Origin: DATKMG01 sp035541995
Lineage (GTDB): Bacteria > Acidobacteriota > Terriglobia > Versatilivoradales > Versatilivoraceae
Assembly: GCA_035541995.1 (NCBI GenBank)
Contig: DATKMG010000695.1
Span: 1-46,817 of the forward strand
Length of the DNA stretch: 46,817 bases
Direction of reading: 5' to 3'
Made by a program: the position numbers and the translations under genes. The notes under the pieces are model-generated. The model saw nothing but the letters and a program-made list of their open reading frames with translations. It had not been told where the DNA came from and did no database searches. Each line of letters opens with the position of its first letter. The stretch's first letter is position 1. Below are positions 33,015 to 40,407 of the stretch, piece by piece.

Positions 33015-34259
33015 ATGGATTTGATTCGACAGACCTGGATGACCTTGAAGGCCAACAAGACTCGCAGCTTCCTGACCATGTTCGGGATTGCTTGGGGGTT
33101 GATTTGCCTGATCCTCATGACCGCCATTGGGGAAGGCATGTGGGTCGCCCAAAAACGGAAAGCTGCGAGCCTTGGGCAGAATATCATGATTGTCTGGGGC
33201 GGAATGACGAGCAAAGGTGGCGAAGGGGTTCGGGCGGGGCGCAACATCCGCCTAACTTTGGAAGATTATTTCACGTTGAAAAGTGAAGCCTCTTACCTTC
33301 AGCGGTTGAGTCCCGAGATTGAACGTTACTTGCCGGTCCGATCAAGTCTTAACAACGGCAGTTTTAGCATTCATGGAATTTTCCCCGATTACATGCAGAT
33401 GCGAACGATTGAAGTGCACCCGGATGGGAGAGTTATCCATGAAGGGGACAATTCTAATGCACAACGTGTCTGTATTTTGGGCGATGAAGTCAAAACCCAG
33501 CTGTTTGACAAAACAAACCCGGTCGGTCAAACCATCAGCATTGGCGGATTTCCGTACCTTGTCATTGGCGAGCTGGTGCACAAGGATCAAAACAGCAATT
33601 ACAGCGGCCCCGATGCGCAGATGATTTATGTCCCCTTTTACTCGGTGGCCAAGGACTTTCCGATTCCAGATGCTTCGGAGGGGAAGTTTCAGATCAGCAA
33701 TTTGATTCTCCAACCCAAAAGCGAAAGTCTGGGGGAAGCAGCCGAATTGCAGGTGCGAGCCATATTGGCGAAGTATAAGGATTTCGATTATCTAGATAAA
33801 GACGCTCTACCCATCTGGAACACGATTACCGGGGCAAAATTTATCCATAAACTATTTTCCTCTATGAGAGTCTTCCTGGGGACCGTTGCCGTCGTCACTC
33901 TTATTTTGGGAGGCATCGGCATCATGAACATCATGCTACTGACGGTCCAGGAAAGAACACGTGAAATAGGAGTTCGCAAATCCATCGGAGCGACCAGCCG
34001 GGACATTTTGCTGCAATTCTTTGCCGAGGCCATGACTCTAACTTTCAGCGCCGGCTTGGTGGGGATCGGTGTAGGCTGGGGGATCTGCGCCTTGTTTAAC
34101 CTTCTACCCAAGATCGACTTTTTTGCGGGATTGATCGTAACGCCTGAAATTGGGCTGATGGCTTTCGGGTTCCTGATATTGGTGGGGGTTCTGTCGGGGA
34201 TTTACCCGGCTTTTATGGCATCTCTGATCAATCCTATTGAGGCCTTGAGGTACGAGTGA
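33015..34259 (+). CDS. MacB/FtsX-type ABC permease 1
   Basis: The 414-residue protein has the MacB-PCD plus FtsX plan: first helix near residues 18-40 (RSFLTMFGIAWGLICLILM), a periplasmic domain of about 230 residues, then three helices (VFLGTVAVVTLILGGIGIMNI, AMTLTFSAGLVGIGVGWGIC, IGLMAFGFLILVGVLSGIYP). The coupling motif TVQERTREIGVRKSIGA and the end NPIEALRYE are typical. AAGGAG lies 8 bases before ATG 33015. It overlaps the second permease (TGATG). Such permeases need an ATPase, yet none is in the cluster. Confidence 0.92.
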   Translation: MDLIRQTWMTLKANKTRSFLTMFGIAWGLICLILMTAIGEGMWVAQKRKAASLGQNIMIVWGGMTSKGGEGVRAGRNIRLTLEDYFTLKSEASYLQRLSPEIERYLPVRSSLNNGSFSIHGIFPDYMQMRTIEVHPDGRVIHEGDNSNAQRVCILGDEVKTQLFDKTNPVGQTISIGGFPYLVIGELVHKDQNSNYSGPDAQMIYVPFYSVAKDFPIPDASEGKFQISNLILQPKSESLGEAAELQVRAILAKYKDFDYLDKDALPIWNTITGAKFIHKLFSSMRVFLGTVAVVTLILGGIGIMNIMLLTVQERTREIGVRKSIGATSRDILLQFFAEAMTLTFSAGLVGIGVGWGICALFNLLPKIDFFAGLIVTPEIGLMAFGFLILVGVLSGIYPAFMASLINPIEALRYE

Positions 34260-35512
34260 TGATTTGGGAAGTCTCCAAAAGAGCATTCTTGAATCTCGTC
34301 GCGTATAGGAAGCGATCCGTGATGACCATCCTGGGTATTACATGGGGGATTGCCTCGTTTATTCTGTTGGTGGCTTATGGGGATGGATTTAGTCGGGCCA
34401 TGATGCTGGGGTTAAGTTATTTTGGCGACAACGTGGTCGTGCTCTGGAACGGGCAAACCTCCATGCAGGCCGGGGGGGCCAAGGCCGGGCGACCAGTGCA
34501 AACGACCCCCGGCGACGTGGAGGCTATCCGCCAGCGAGCCACTTTGGTGAAACGAGTCAGTCCCGAAAACTTCGATTATATGCAGTTTCGATGGGGAGAT
34601 CGGATGGCCAGTGCCGGGGTGCGCGCTGTCAATCAGGAATATGGAGTGATCCGAGGCATGTTCATCAGCGAAGGCCGTTTCCTGAACGCGGATGATCTGG
34701 CTAATATGCGCCGAGTGGTCGTCCTCGGCTATGATCTCAAACAAAAACTCTTCAGCCGCTCCCCCGCACTGGGAGAAGACGTCTCCATCGCAGGGGTTCG
34801 GTTTGCGGTCATCGGAATCTTGAAGAAGAAAATTGCCATCTCCAACTATTTCACCCAGGATGATATGTGCGGCATGATTCCCATCAACGTTATGGGGACC
34901 ATGAGGGACATCCGATACAACAGTGTCTTAGTGTTTCAGCCCGTCAGTGGTCCCATGGAGGAAAAGGCGGTCCGACAAGTGATGACTGTCATGGGTGAAA
35001 TTCATAAATTCAACCCCAAGGACGAGAAGGCCCTGTTTCCACAACGTTTCAGCATGGTTTTTGGGATCATCAACGGTCTCAACACCGCGGTCAAGGTTCT
35101 CATGATTATTGTCGGGTTCTTCACTCTTGCCGTGGCCGGTGTCGGCATTATGAACATCATGCTGTTTTGTGTCCAGGAACGGACTCGAGAGATCGGCTTG
35201 TTGAAGGCCCTGGGGGCTCATCGATGGCACATCAAGCTTCAATTTTTGGGTGAGGCGTTGGCCATGACCATCATTGGCGGAATTGTCGGCTATTTTGTGG
35301 CAGGCGGAATTGCCTATGTTGTCGGGGCCATTCCCTTCTTGAGCGAAGTATTCGAAGACAAAAGTCGTCAGGGGGATATATACCTTTTAGTCGATAGCCA
35401 TTCTTTCATCGTTTCTTTTGGCACTCTCTCCATAATCGGCTTGTTGTCCGGACTCTGGCCGGCTCTGAAAGCTGCCCGCCTGAATCCGGTTGAAGCACTC
35501 AGATATGAATGA
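34259..35512 (+). CDS. MacB/FtsX-type ABC permease 2
   Basis: The 417-residue protein repeats the layout of permease 1: N-terminal helix (SVMTILGITWGIASFILLVA), periplasmic domain, then VLMIIVGFFTLAVAGVGIMNI, MTIIGGIVGYFVAGGIAYVV and FGTLSIIGLLSGLWPA. CVQERTREIGLLKALGA and the end NPVEALRYE match the family. ATG 34259 overlaps the stop of permease 1, so the two are translationally coupled and likely form a heterodimer. With the adaptor they would make a tripartite exporter of the MacAB type, for a peptide, lipoprotein or signal compound. Confidence 0.92.
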   Translation: MIWEVSKRAFLNLVAYRKRSVMTILGITWGIASFILLVAYGDGFSRAMMLGLSYFGDNVVVLWNGQTSMQAGGAKAGRPVQTTPGDVEAIRQRATLVKRVSPENFDYMQFRWGDRMASAGVRAVNQEYGVIRGMFISEGRFLNADDLANMRRVVVLGYDLKQKLFSRSPALGEDVSIAGVRFAVIGILKKKIAISNYFTQDDMCGMIPINVMGTMRDIRYNSVLVFQPVSGPMEEKAVRQVMTVMGEIHKFNPKDEKALFPQRFSMVFGIINGLNTAVKVLMIIVGFFTLAVAGVGIMNIMLFCVQERTREIGLLKALGAHRWHIKLQFLGEALAMTIIGGIVGYFVAGGIAYVVGAIPFLSEVFEDKSRQGDIYLLVDSHSFIVSFGTLSIIGLLSGLWPALKAARLNPVEALRYE

Positions 35513-35890
35513 AGGCCTGGTTCACTGCTTTTCCCTCTCCCGTTCGTCTCCTTTCCAACACTTTCAATCCGGTTTGTGGCATCGCCTGGCACTCATCTTA
35601 GTCGAGTAAAGAGTTAGTGGGTCGTGACAAGTCATAATTGGGGACTCTGTCAGGAACCCAGTGCTTAACGTGGAAGATCCAGCAATGTTCCCGTTTGGTA
35701 TTTGCAAAAGTGGATGACTTCGGTCAAACTCGCCCGTAGGTTTTGCAGCAGTTGCTTCTTGGTAGGTTCGGTAACCTCCCGAACAAGGTTCACGTCCTTC
35801 TCCACATTGTTGGCAAACACTCGCAAAGATGGCCCATGACCCTTTCAAGTTCACTACTGCGGATGGAAGAGTTGCAGTCTTATCGATGAA
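35513..35890. other. Non-coding region after permease operon
   Basis: No gene is supported here. The minus-strand open frame through 35564-36007 spans a repeat and shows no family motif. Confidence 0.4.
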
Positions 35891-35970
35891 TGTGGGAGCC
35901 GCACTCCGTGCGGCGATTTGCTGCTGGGATGAACGACCGCCGGAGTCGCTGCCCGAGGTCGGCTCCCACA
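35891..35970. repeat. 80-nt structured repeat with 11-bp terminal stem
   Basis: TGTGGGAGCCG (35891-35901) and CGGCTCCCACA (35960-35970) are exact inverted repeats. Inside the left part is CCGCAC-TCC-GTGCGG (35899-35913). The design is like REP elements of other bacteria. It lies 36 bases before the start of the Gfo/Idh gene and may shape its 5' leader. Confidence 0.75.
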
Positions 35971-36006
35971 TTGAAAGCCGGCTTTTCACAAAAAAGGAGG
36001 CAAGCA

Positions 36007-37530
36007 ATGATACCCAAGAAATGTTTTAACCGCCGTGAGTTCCTGGGCTCAGCAGCTACGACGCTGGCCGTTTCAATTGTGCCCAGGCATGTTTTGGGAG
36101 GGCCCGGATACGTCGCTCCGAGCGATAAGATCGCCTTGGCTTACATCGGTTGTGGCACCCAGGGATTAAGGGAAATGATGCGAGTAGTCGCAAATCCTGA
36201 AGTCCAAATAGTTGCTGTCTGCGATCCCGAAAAAGACAATACCAATTACGTGGACTGGTCCCCGAATGACATTCGAGACAGCGTCAGGGAACTCTTAGAG
36301 AATCCCACGTGGGGTGAGGGAGTTAAAGGGATCCGGGCAGGTAGAGAGGTTGGGAAAGAGGTTGTAGAAACGTACTACGCCAAAAAGAGATCCTCAGAAA
36401 AGTATAAGGGATGCTCCACTTACGCTGATTTCCGGGAATTATTGGAAAAAGAAAAGGATTTGGACGCAGTCAAGATAATGACCCCGGACCATCTGCATGC
36501 GACGATTTCCATTGCGGCCATGAAGAAGGGGAAACATGTCGTCATGCATAAACCACTGGCGAATAGGGTATCTGAAGTCAGGTTGGTGGTTGAAACCGCT
36601 CGTAAGACCGGAGTTGCCACACACTTATCTGCATGGGGACACTCGATTGACAGCGTGAGGGATATGATCAAGGATGGCGCCATTGGCACGCTTCGGGAAG
36701 TACATAACTGGACAGACAGACCCTTTTGGCCTCAATTTCAAAGCCTTCCCACGGACCGGCCGCCGGTTCCTGCCAGCTTTGATTGGAATCTGTGGCTGGG
36801 GCCTGAACTCGATCGTCCCTACCACCCTAATTACACACATGCCGTATTTCGCGGCTGGTACGACTTTGGAGGTGGGTCTATAGCAGACATGGGTAATTAC
36901 AGTCTGTGGCCGATCTTTATGGCGCTGGACTTGCCAGTCCCAAGCAGCATCGAGGCAACTCCTAGTTCTTACGTTGAAATAGTAGATCAAATAAGCGCCG
37001 TTAAGATGAATGACTTTTCTTTCCCGAATGCCTGCAGAGTTCGCTTTAAGTTTCCGGCACAAGGAAACAGACCTCCCTTGAGCTTATATTGGTATGACGG
37101 GGGAATGAGGCCATTTACTCCTGAAGAACTGGAAATCGACAAGAAGGCCATGCCTGCGACTGGCACAATGTTTGTCGGTGATAAGGGAACAATTCTCGAC
37201 GGTCGGCTCATACCCGAGAAGAGGATGAGTGAATATCAGGGGGGAAAGGCGATTTCGCAGCAAGAGCGCAGACGTGGCGGACCCAGAGACAATGATTGGA
37301 TAATTGCCTTTAAAGGTGGGAAACCTTCCCCAGGCAATTTCCTAAACGCAGCAGCGTGCTCGGAAACCATTTCCCTGGCGGGCGCTGTAATACGATTTAG
37401 TAGAAGAAACTTCCGTGAAGGCCAGACCACTCCGCCATTGGAGTGGGACGCTCAAGATATGAAATTTACCAATTTGGCCGAAGCGAACCAATTCCTGTAT
37501 CGCGAATACCGACAAGGATGGAAACTGTAA
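36007..37530 (+). CDS. Tat-exported Gfo/Idh/MocA-type oxidoreductase
   Basis: The 507-residue protein has a twin-arginine signal (FNRREFLGSAATTLAVSI, cut near VLGG), a Rossmann motif (AYIGCGTQG, 46-53), a motif TPDHLHA and a second, sugar-binding domain. Where most Gfo/Idh enzymes have Glu-Lys-Pro, this one reads His181-Lys182-Pro183 (VVMHKPLANR). A 40-residue insertion (about 85-130) after VCDPEKDNTNYVDW is seen before STYADFRELLE. GGAGG 6 bases before ATG 36007 decides the start. Such enzymes oxidise sugars or glycosides with a tightly bound NAD. The next gene, 12 bases on, is an isomerase-like partner, suggesting oxidation followed by isomerisation or elimination in the periplasm. Confidence 0.85.
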   Translation: MIPKKCFNRREFLGSAATTLAVSIVPRHVLGGPGYVAPSDKIALAYIGCGTQGLREMMRVVANPEVQIVAVCDPEKDNTNYVDWSPNDIRDSVRELLENPTWGEGVKGIRAGREVGKEVVETYYAKKRSSEKYKGCSTYADFRELLEKEKDLDAVKIMTPDHLHATISIAAMKKGKHVVMHKPLANRVSEVRLVVETARKTGVATHLSAWGHSIDSVRDMIKDGAIGTLREVHNWTDRPFWPQFQSLPTDRPPVPASFDWNLWLGPELDRPYHPNYTHAVFRGWYDFGGGSIADMGNYSLWPIFMALDLPVPSSIEATPSSYVEIVDQISAVKMNDFSFPNACRVRFKFPAQGNRPPLSLYWYDGGMRPFTPEELEIDKKAMPATGTMFVGDKGTILDGRLIPEKRMSEYQGGKAISQQERRRGGPRDNDWIIAFKGGKPSPGNFLNAAACSETISLAGAVIRFSRRNFREGQTTPPLEWDAQDMKFTNLAEANQFLYREYRQGWKL

Positions 37531-37542
37531 AGGAGAACGTCA

Positions 37543-38400
37543 ATGCAGAAGATTTCAAGAAGAGAGTTTCTCGAAAGAAGCGCAATGGGCGTCGCAGTTG
37601 CCGGGTGTTTGTCCGCGGGAACTTCGTCGCTTGGTGCCGATCCGCTTGGTATTCCCATCGGGTTTCAAATTTACCCGGTCAGAGAAAAGTCTGTGAAAGA
37701 TTTTAAAGGTACGCTCCAGGAAATGGCTGCGGCAGGCTACCGGGCAATCGAACTGTGCTCTTTTTCCGGTTACGATGATTTCAGCCCTCTGGCAAAAATG
37801 AAAGCTCCCGAAGTTCGCCAAACTCTAAAGACCGTCGGCTTGCACTGCGAAAGCTGCCATTACACCCCTGAGGAACTCAAGACCAGTCTGGAGGACAGGG
37901 TCAATTATGCGAAGGAACTTGGGCTGAAGTACATGATTCTTTCGAGCTTCGGCCTCAAGCGGGATGCCACACTCGATGACTGGAAGCGAGCTGCCAACGA
38001 TTTGAACAAGGCAGGAGAGAAGACGAAACAGGCGGGAATCCAGCTTGGCTATCACAATCACGACATGGAATTCAAAGAACTCAATGGCGTACTGATTTAC
38101 GACGAATTGATGAAGCAGTTTGATGCGAAGCTAATCAAGATGCAGTTTCAATGCGCCGTAGTCAGTATCGGCTATGACCCCGTGACTTATCTTTCGAAAT
38201 ATCCAGGTCGCTTTTGTTCTCTGCACGTCGCAGACTGGTCATCAAAAGAGAAGAAAATGGTCCCCGTAGGCCAAGGTGTTATCGATTGGAAGAAGCTTTT
38301 CGTCGCGGCGAAGGCAGGTGGTGTAAGAAACTACTTTGTCGAAATGGACAAGGACTTGATGAAGGCGAGTGTTCCCTACCTTAACGGATTGAAGGTGTAG
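37543..38400 (+). CDS. Tat-exported sugar isomerase-like TIM-barrel protein
   Basis: The 285-residue protein has a Tat signal (ISRREFLERSAMGVAVAGCL, cut near LGA) and a xylose-isomerase-like barrel: MAAAGYRAIELCSFSGY, GLHCESCHYTPEEL, QLGYHNHDMEFKEL, RFCSLHVADWSS, GQGVIDWKKLFVAAKAGGV, NYFVEMDKD. AAGGAGAA lies just before ATG 37543. The segment KMQFQCAVV has Gln203 where related barrels mostly have a metal-binding Asp or Glu, so metal use may differ. It is translated just after the Gfo/Idh gene and is likely its partner. It is a different subfamily from the isomerase at 28040. Confidence 0.85.
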   Translation: MQKISRREFLERSAMGVAVAGCLSAGTSSLGADPLGIPIGFQIYPVREKSVKDFKGTLQEMAAAGYRAIELCSFSGYDDFSPLAKMKAPEVRQTLKTVGLHCESCHYTPEELKTSLEDRVNYAKELGLKYMILSSFGLKRDATLDDWKRAANDLNKAGEKTKQAGIQLGYHNHDMEFKELNGVLIYDELMKQFDAKLIKMQFQCAVVSIGYDPVTYLSKYPGRFCSLHVADWSSKEKKMVPVGQGVIDWKKLFVAAKAGGVRNYFVEMDKDLMKASVPYLNGLKV

Positions 38401-38535
38401 GTTCACCTTGAGAGTAGCCCAAGACCTTTTCAAGTCAACACGGTCGATGAAAATGATGGAGGGCCCCGCCCCGTCGGGTCCGAGGTCGCGACGGGTGAAA
38501 GCAGTCGCTCACGGGACCCTCCACCAGACTCCAGA

Positions 38536-38552
38536 GTCCGCCAACGGCGGAC
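38536..38552. terminator. Hairpin between convergent genes
   Basis: GTCCGCC-AAC-GGCGGAC is a perfect 7-bp stem with a 3-base loop between the isomerase gene (+, ends 38400) and the TPR gene (-, ends 38662). It lacks a T-run, so it may act only weakly as a terminator for either strand. Confidence 0.4.
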
Positions 38553-38661
38553 GATACTACCGGTGATTAGAACGCATAGCTAGTACACTAGGGGGTACCC
38601 CGGACTGGGTGCCCGTCATTCCATTGGCGGGATTCTCAGAGGAGGTGTGGAGGAGCCCTAC

Positions 38662-40236
38662 CTACTTCTTCTGTTCGCCCAGCGATTGGACTACAGTTTG
38701 CTTTTCTTGAGCACCACTACTCTCCGATTTCAGCTTCTCAAACAAATCAAATTCGGACTTGGATTTTTCCTTGTTTCCCAGTCGCTGATAAACCAGGCCC
38801 AGGCGGTAGTGGGGAGCAGGTAAGTTGGGATTGGCCCGAATCGCCTTCTCGAAGGACTGGACACTCTCTGTCAACCGACCTTCTGTCTGTTCAATAATCC
38901 CCATCTGAAGGTAGGCTTCCGCAAAATCGGGATTCAAAGACAATGCCGTTTTCAAATAGGCCTTTGCGCCTTGGTAGTCCCGCGTCGATTCCGCCTGGGC
39001 CTCAAGATAGAGCATGTTGCCGTAGTGGTAGTAGGCCCACGGGTCCTGGGGTTTGTTCATCAGATACGCTTTGAAAGCTTCGCGGATGGCGGTTTGCCAC
39101 TCCACTGCCGATTCGTAAGCCTTCCCCAACAAGTAATAGGTTACCTTCGCAGTGGGTTCAAGTTTGGCGGCCTCCAGCAGGACCTGGATCGCCTGTGCAT
39201 ACTCCCCGGCTAGGAAATAAGCGGAACCCAATCCCACGCGCATTCTCCATGACTTTGGAAAGTCGCGAGCGCCTGCCGAAAAAGCAGTCATGGCCGCGTC
39301 GTAAGAAACATACTGCAGCAATGCATAGGCATGATCGTAGCAGTAATCCTCATTTCCCGGTTCTAGTTCAGCGGCCTTCTGATAAGCGAGAATTGCCTGA
39401 TCCCGAAGTTGCAATTTCTCCCTTGCCTGTGCCAGAAGGTTGTACGCCTCAGCAGCCTTGGCTTGGCCCAGCAGTGGCTCTAAGGTCTGAACCGCTTGTG
39501 AGTATTTATCCGATCGAAGATAAGCCAGGGCGAGGTTGTAATTCACATCATAGGATTGGGGATATACTTGTCGGACCTGTTCGAGAATGGCAATAGCTGT
39601 TTCATACTGCTGGTGGAGCGCCAGCATTGTCGCAATCTGGAATAATCTTGGATCTTGGGGCTGTAACAGGCCTCGGAGCTTCAGTGTCAACTGTTGGCTT
39701 TCGGCCGGATGCTTGAGGATGAGCTGGCATTCGAGCATTCCAGTCAGTGCCGGCACATCTCCAGAATTTATCCGCTCGACCCGTTCGAAATAAGTCAACG
39801 CCTCAGCAGGTTCTTGTCGTACGAGGGCTATCAGGCCGAGATTGTAGTTCGCCGCCTGACTGTGGGGGTTCAAGCGCAGTACTCTTTGGAAGGTGCTAGC
39901 CGCCTCTCGGTAGCGTTTCTCTTGGAGGTAGGTGGAAGCCAGGTAACCCAGGGCCTGATCGTTTTGAGGTTGAAGCGAAACCGCGCGCAGAAAGTGCTGT
40001 TCGGCGCTGCTGAACTGGGCTTGAACCGTATCGATCAGCCCCAACATCACCTCAGCATCTACCAGCCCGGGGTTGAGTTCCAGGGCCTTGGAAGCCGCGA
40101 TCCGGGCCTTATCCCATTCTTGGTTTTCGAAGTGCTGTCGCGCCCCAAAGAAGAAGTCCTCAGCTTTAAGGGATCTTTCTTGGGGATATGCCTGGCTCAG
40201 GCCGGCGCAAAGCAGGACGACAAACAGGCGAAGCAT
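38662..40236 (-). CDS. Secreted or periplasmic TPR-repeat protein
   Basis: The 524-residue protein begins with a signal peptide (MLRLFVVLLCAGLSQAYPQ) followed by a long run of tetratricopeptide repeats from about residue 25 to the end. I can count at least ten motifs of the A..LG..Y...G....A...F..A....P type, for example AYLQMGIIEQTEGRLTESVQ and HYRLGLVYQRLGNKEKSKSE. TPR arrays bind partner proteins. The last gene of the glycan-related block, it lies 171 bases downstream of the GH42-like gene. A TATGAT box 11 bases upstream of ATG 40236 could give it its own start with a very short leader. No enzymatic domain is seen. Confidence 0.88.
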   Translation of the reverse strand: MLRLFVVLLCAGLSQAYPQERSLKAEDFFFGARQHFENQEWDKARIAASKALELNPGLVDAEVMLGLIDTVQAQFSSAEQHFLRAVSLQPQNDQALGYLASTYLQEKRYREAASTFQRVLRLNPHSQAANYNLGLIALVRQEPAEALTYFERVERINSGDVPALTGMLECQLILKHPAESQQLTLKLRGLLQPQDPRLFQIATMLALHQQYETAIAILEQVRQVYPQSYDVNYNLALAYLRSDKYSQAVQTLEPLLGQAKAAEAYNLLAQAREKLQLRDQAILAYQKAAELEPGNEDYCYDHAYALLQYVSYDAAMTAFSAGARDFPKSWRMRVGLGSAYFLAGEYAQAIQVLLEAAKLEPTAKVTYYLLGKAYESAVEWQTAIREAFKAYLMNKPQDPWAYYHYGNMLYLEAQAESTRDYQGAKAYLKTALSLNPDFAEAYLQMGIIEQTEGRLTESVQSFEKAIRANPNLPAPHYRLGLVYQRLGNKEKSKSEFDLFEKLKSESSGAQEKQTVVQSLGEQKK

Positions 40237-40361
40237 AGACTCAATCTATCATAGAGAGGTGAGTTCCCGCAGGATTCGAATTTCACAAGGATGCGGCCAA
40301 CCTGTTTCTCGCTTACAGGGTGTAAAGATCTTATGCTGCCTGTGAGGCGGTCAAAAAGCAA

Positions 40362-40389
40362 ACGCAGAGACGCGAAGACGCAGAGAAAA
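40362..40389. repeat. CGCAGAGACGC-type repeat fragment
   Basis: A short run of ACGCAGAGACGCGAAGACGC, with another CAGAG after it, lies between the TPR and GH42-like genes. Its rhythm resembles the ends of elements A and B, but no opposite end is seen within the 171-base gap, so it is probably a decayed or solo end. Confidence 0.5.
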
Positions 40390-40407
40390 ATCACTAGAGT
40401 AATCAGT

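Noticed and set aside
32927..33286. 119-codon plus-strand frame before permease 1
   Set aside because: It overlaps the clear permease gene out of frame and encodes Arg/His/Asp-rich sequence without motif.
35564..36007. 147-codon minus-strand frame before the Gfo/Idh gene
   Set aside because: It spans the REP-like element, has no ribosome binding site or family motif, and overlaps the leader of a clear gene.
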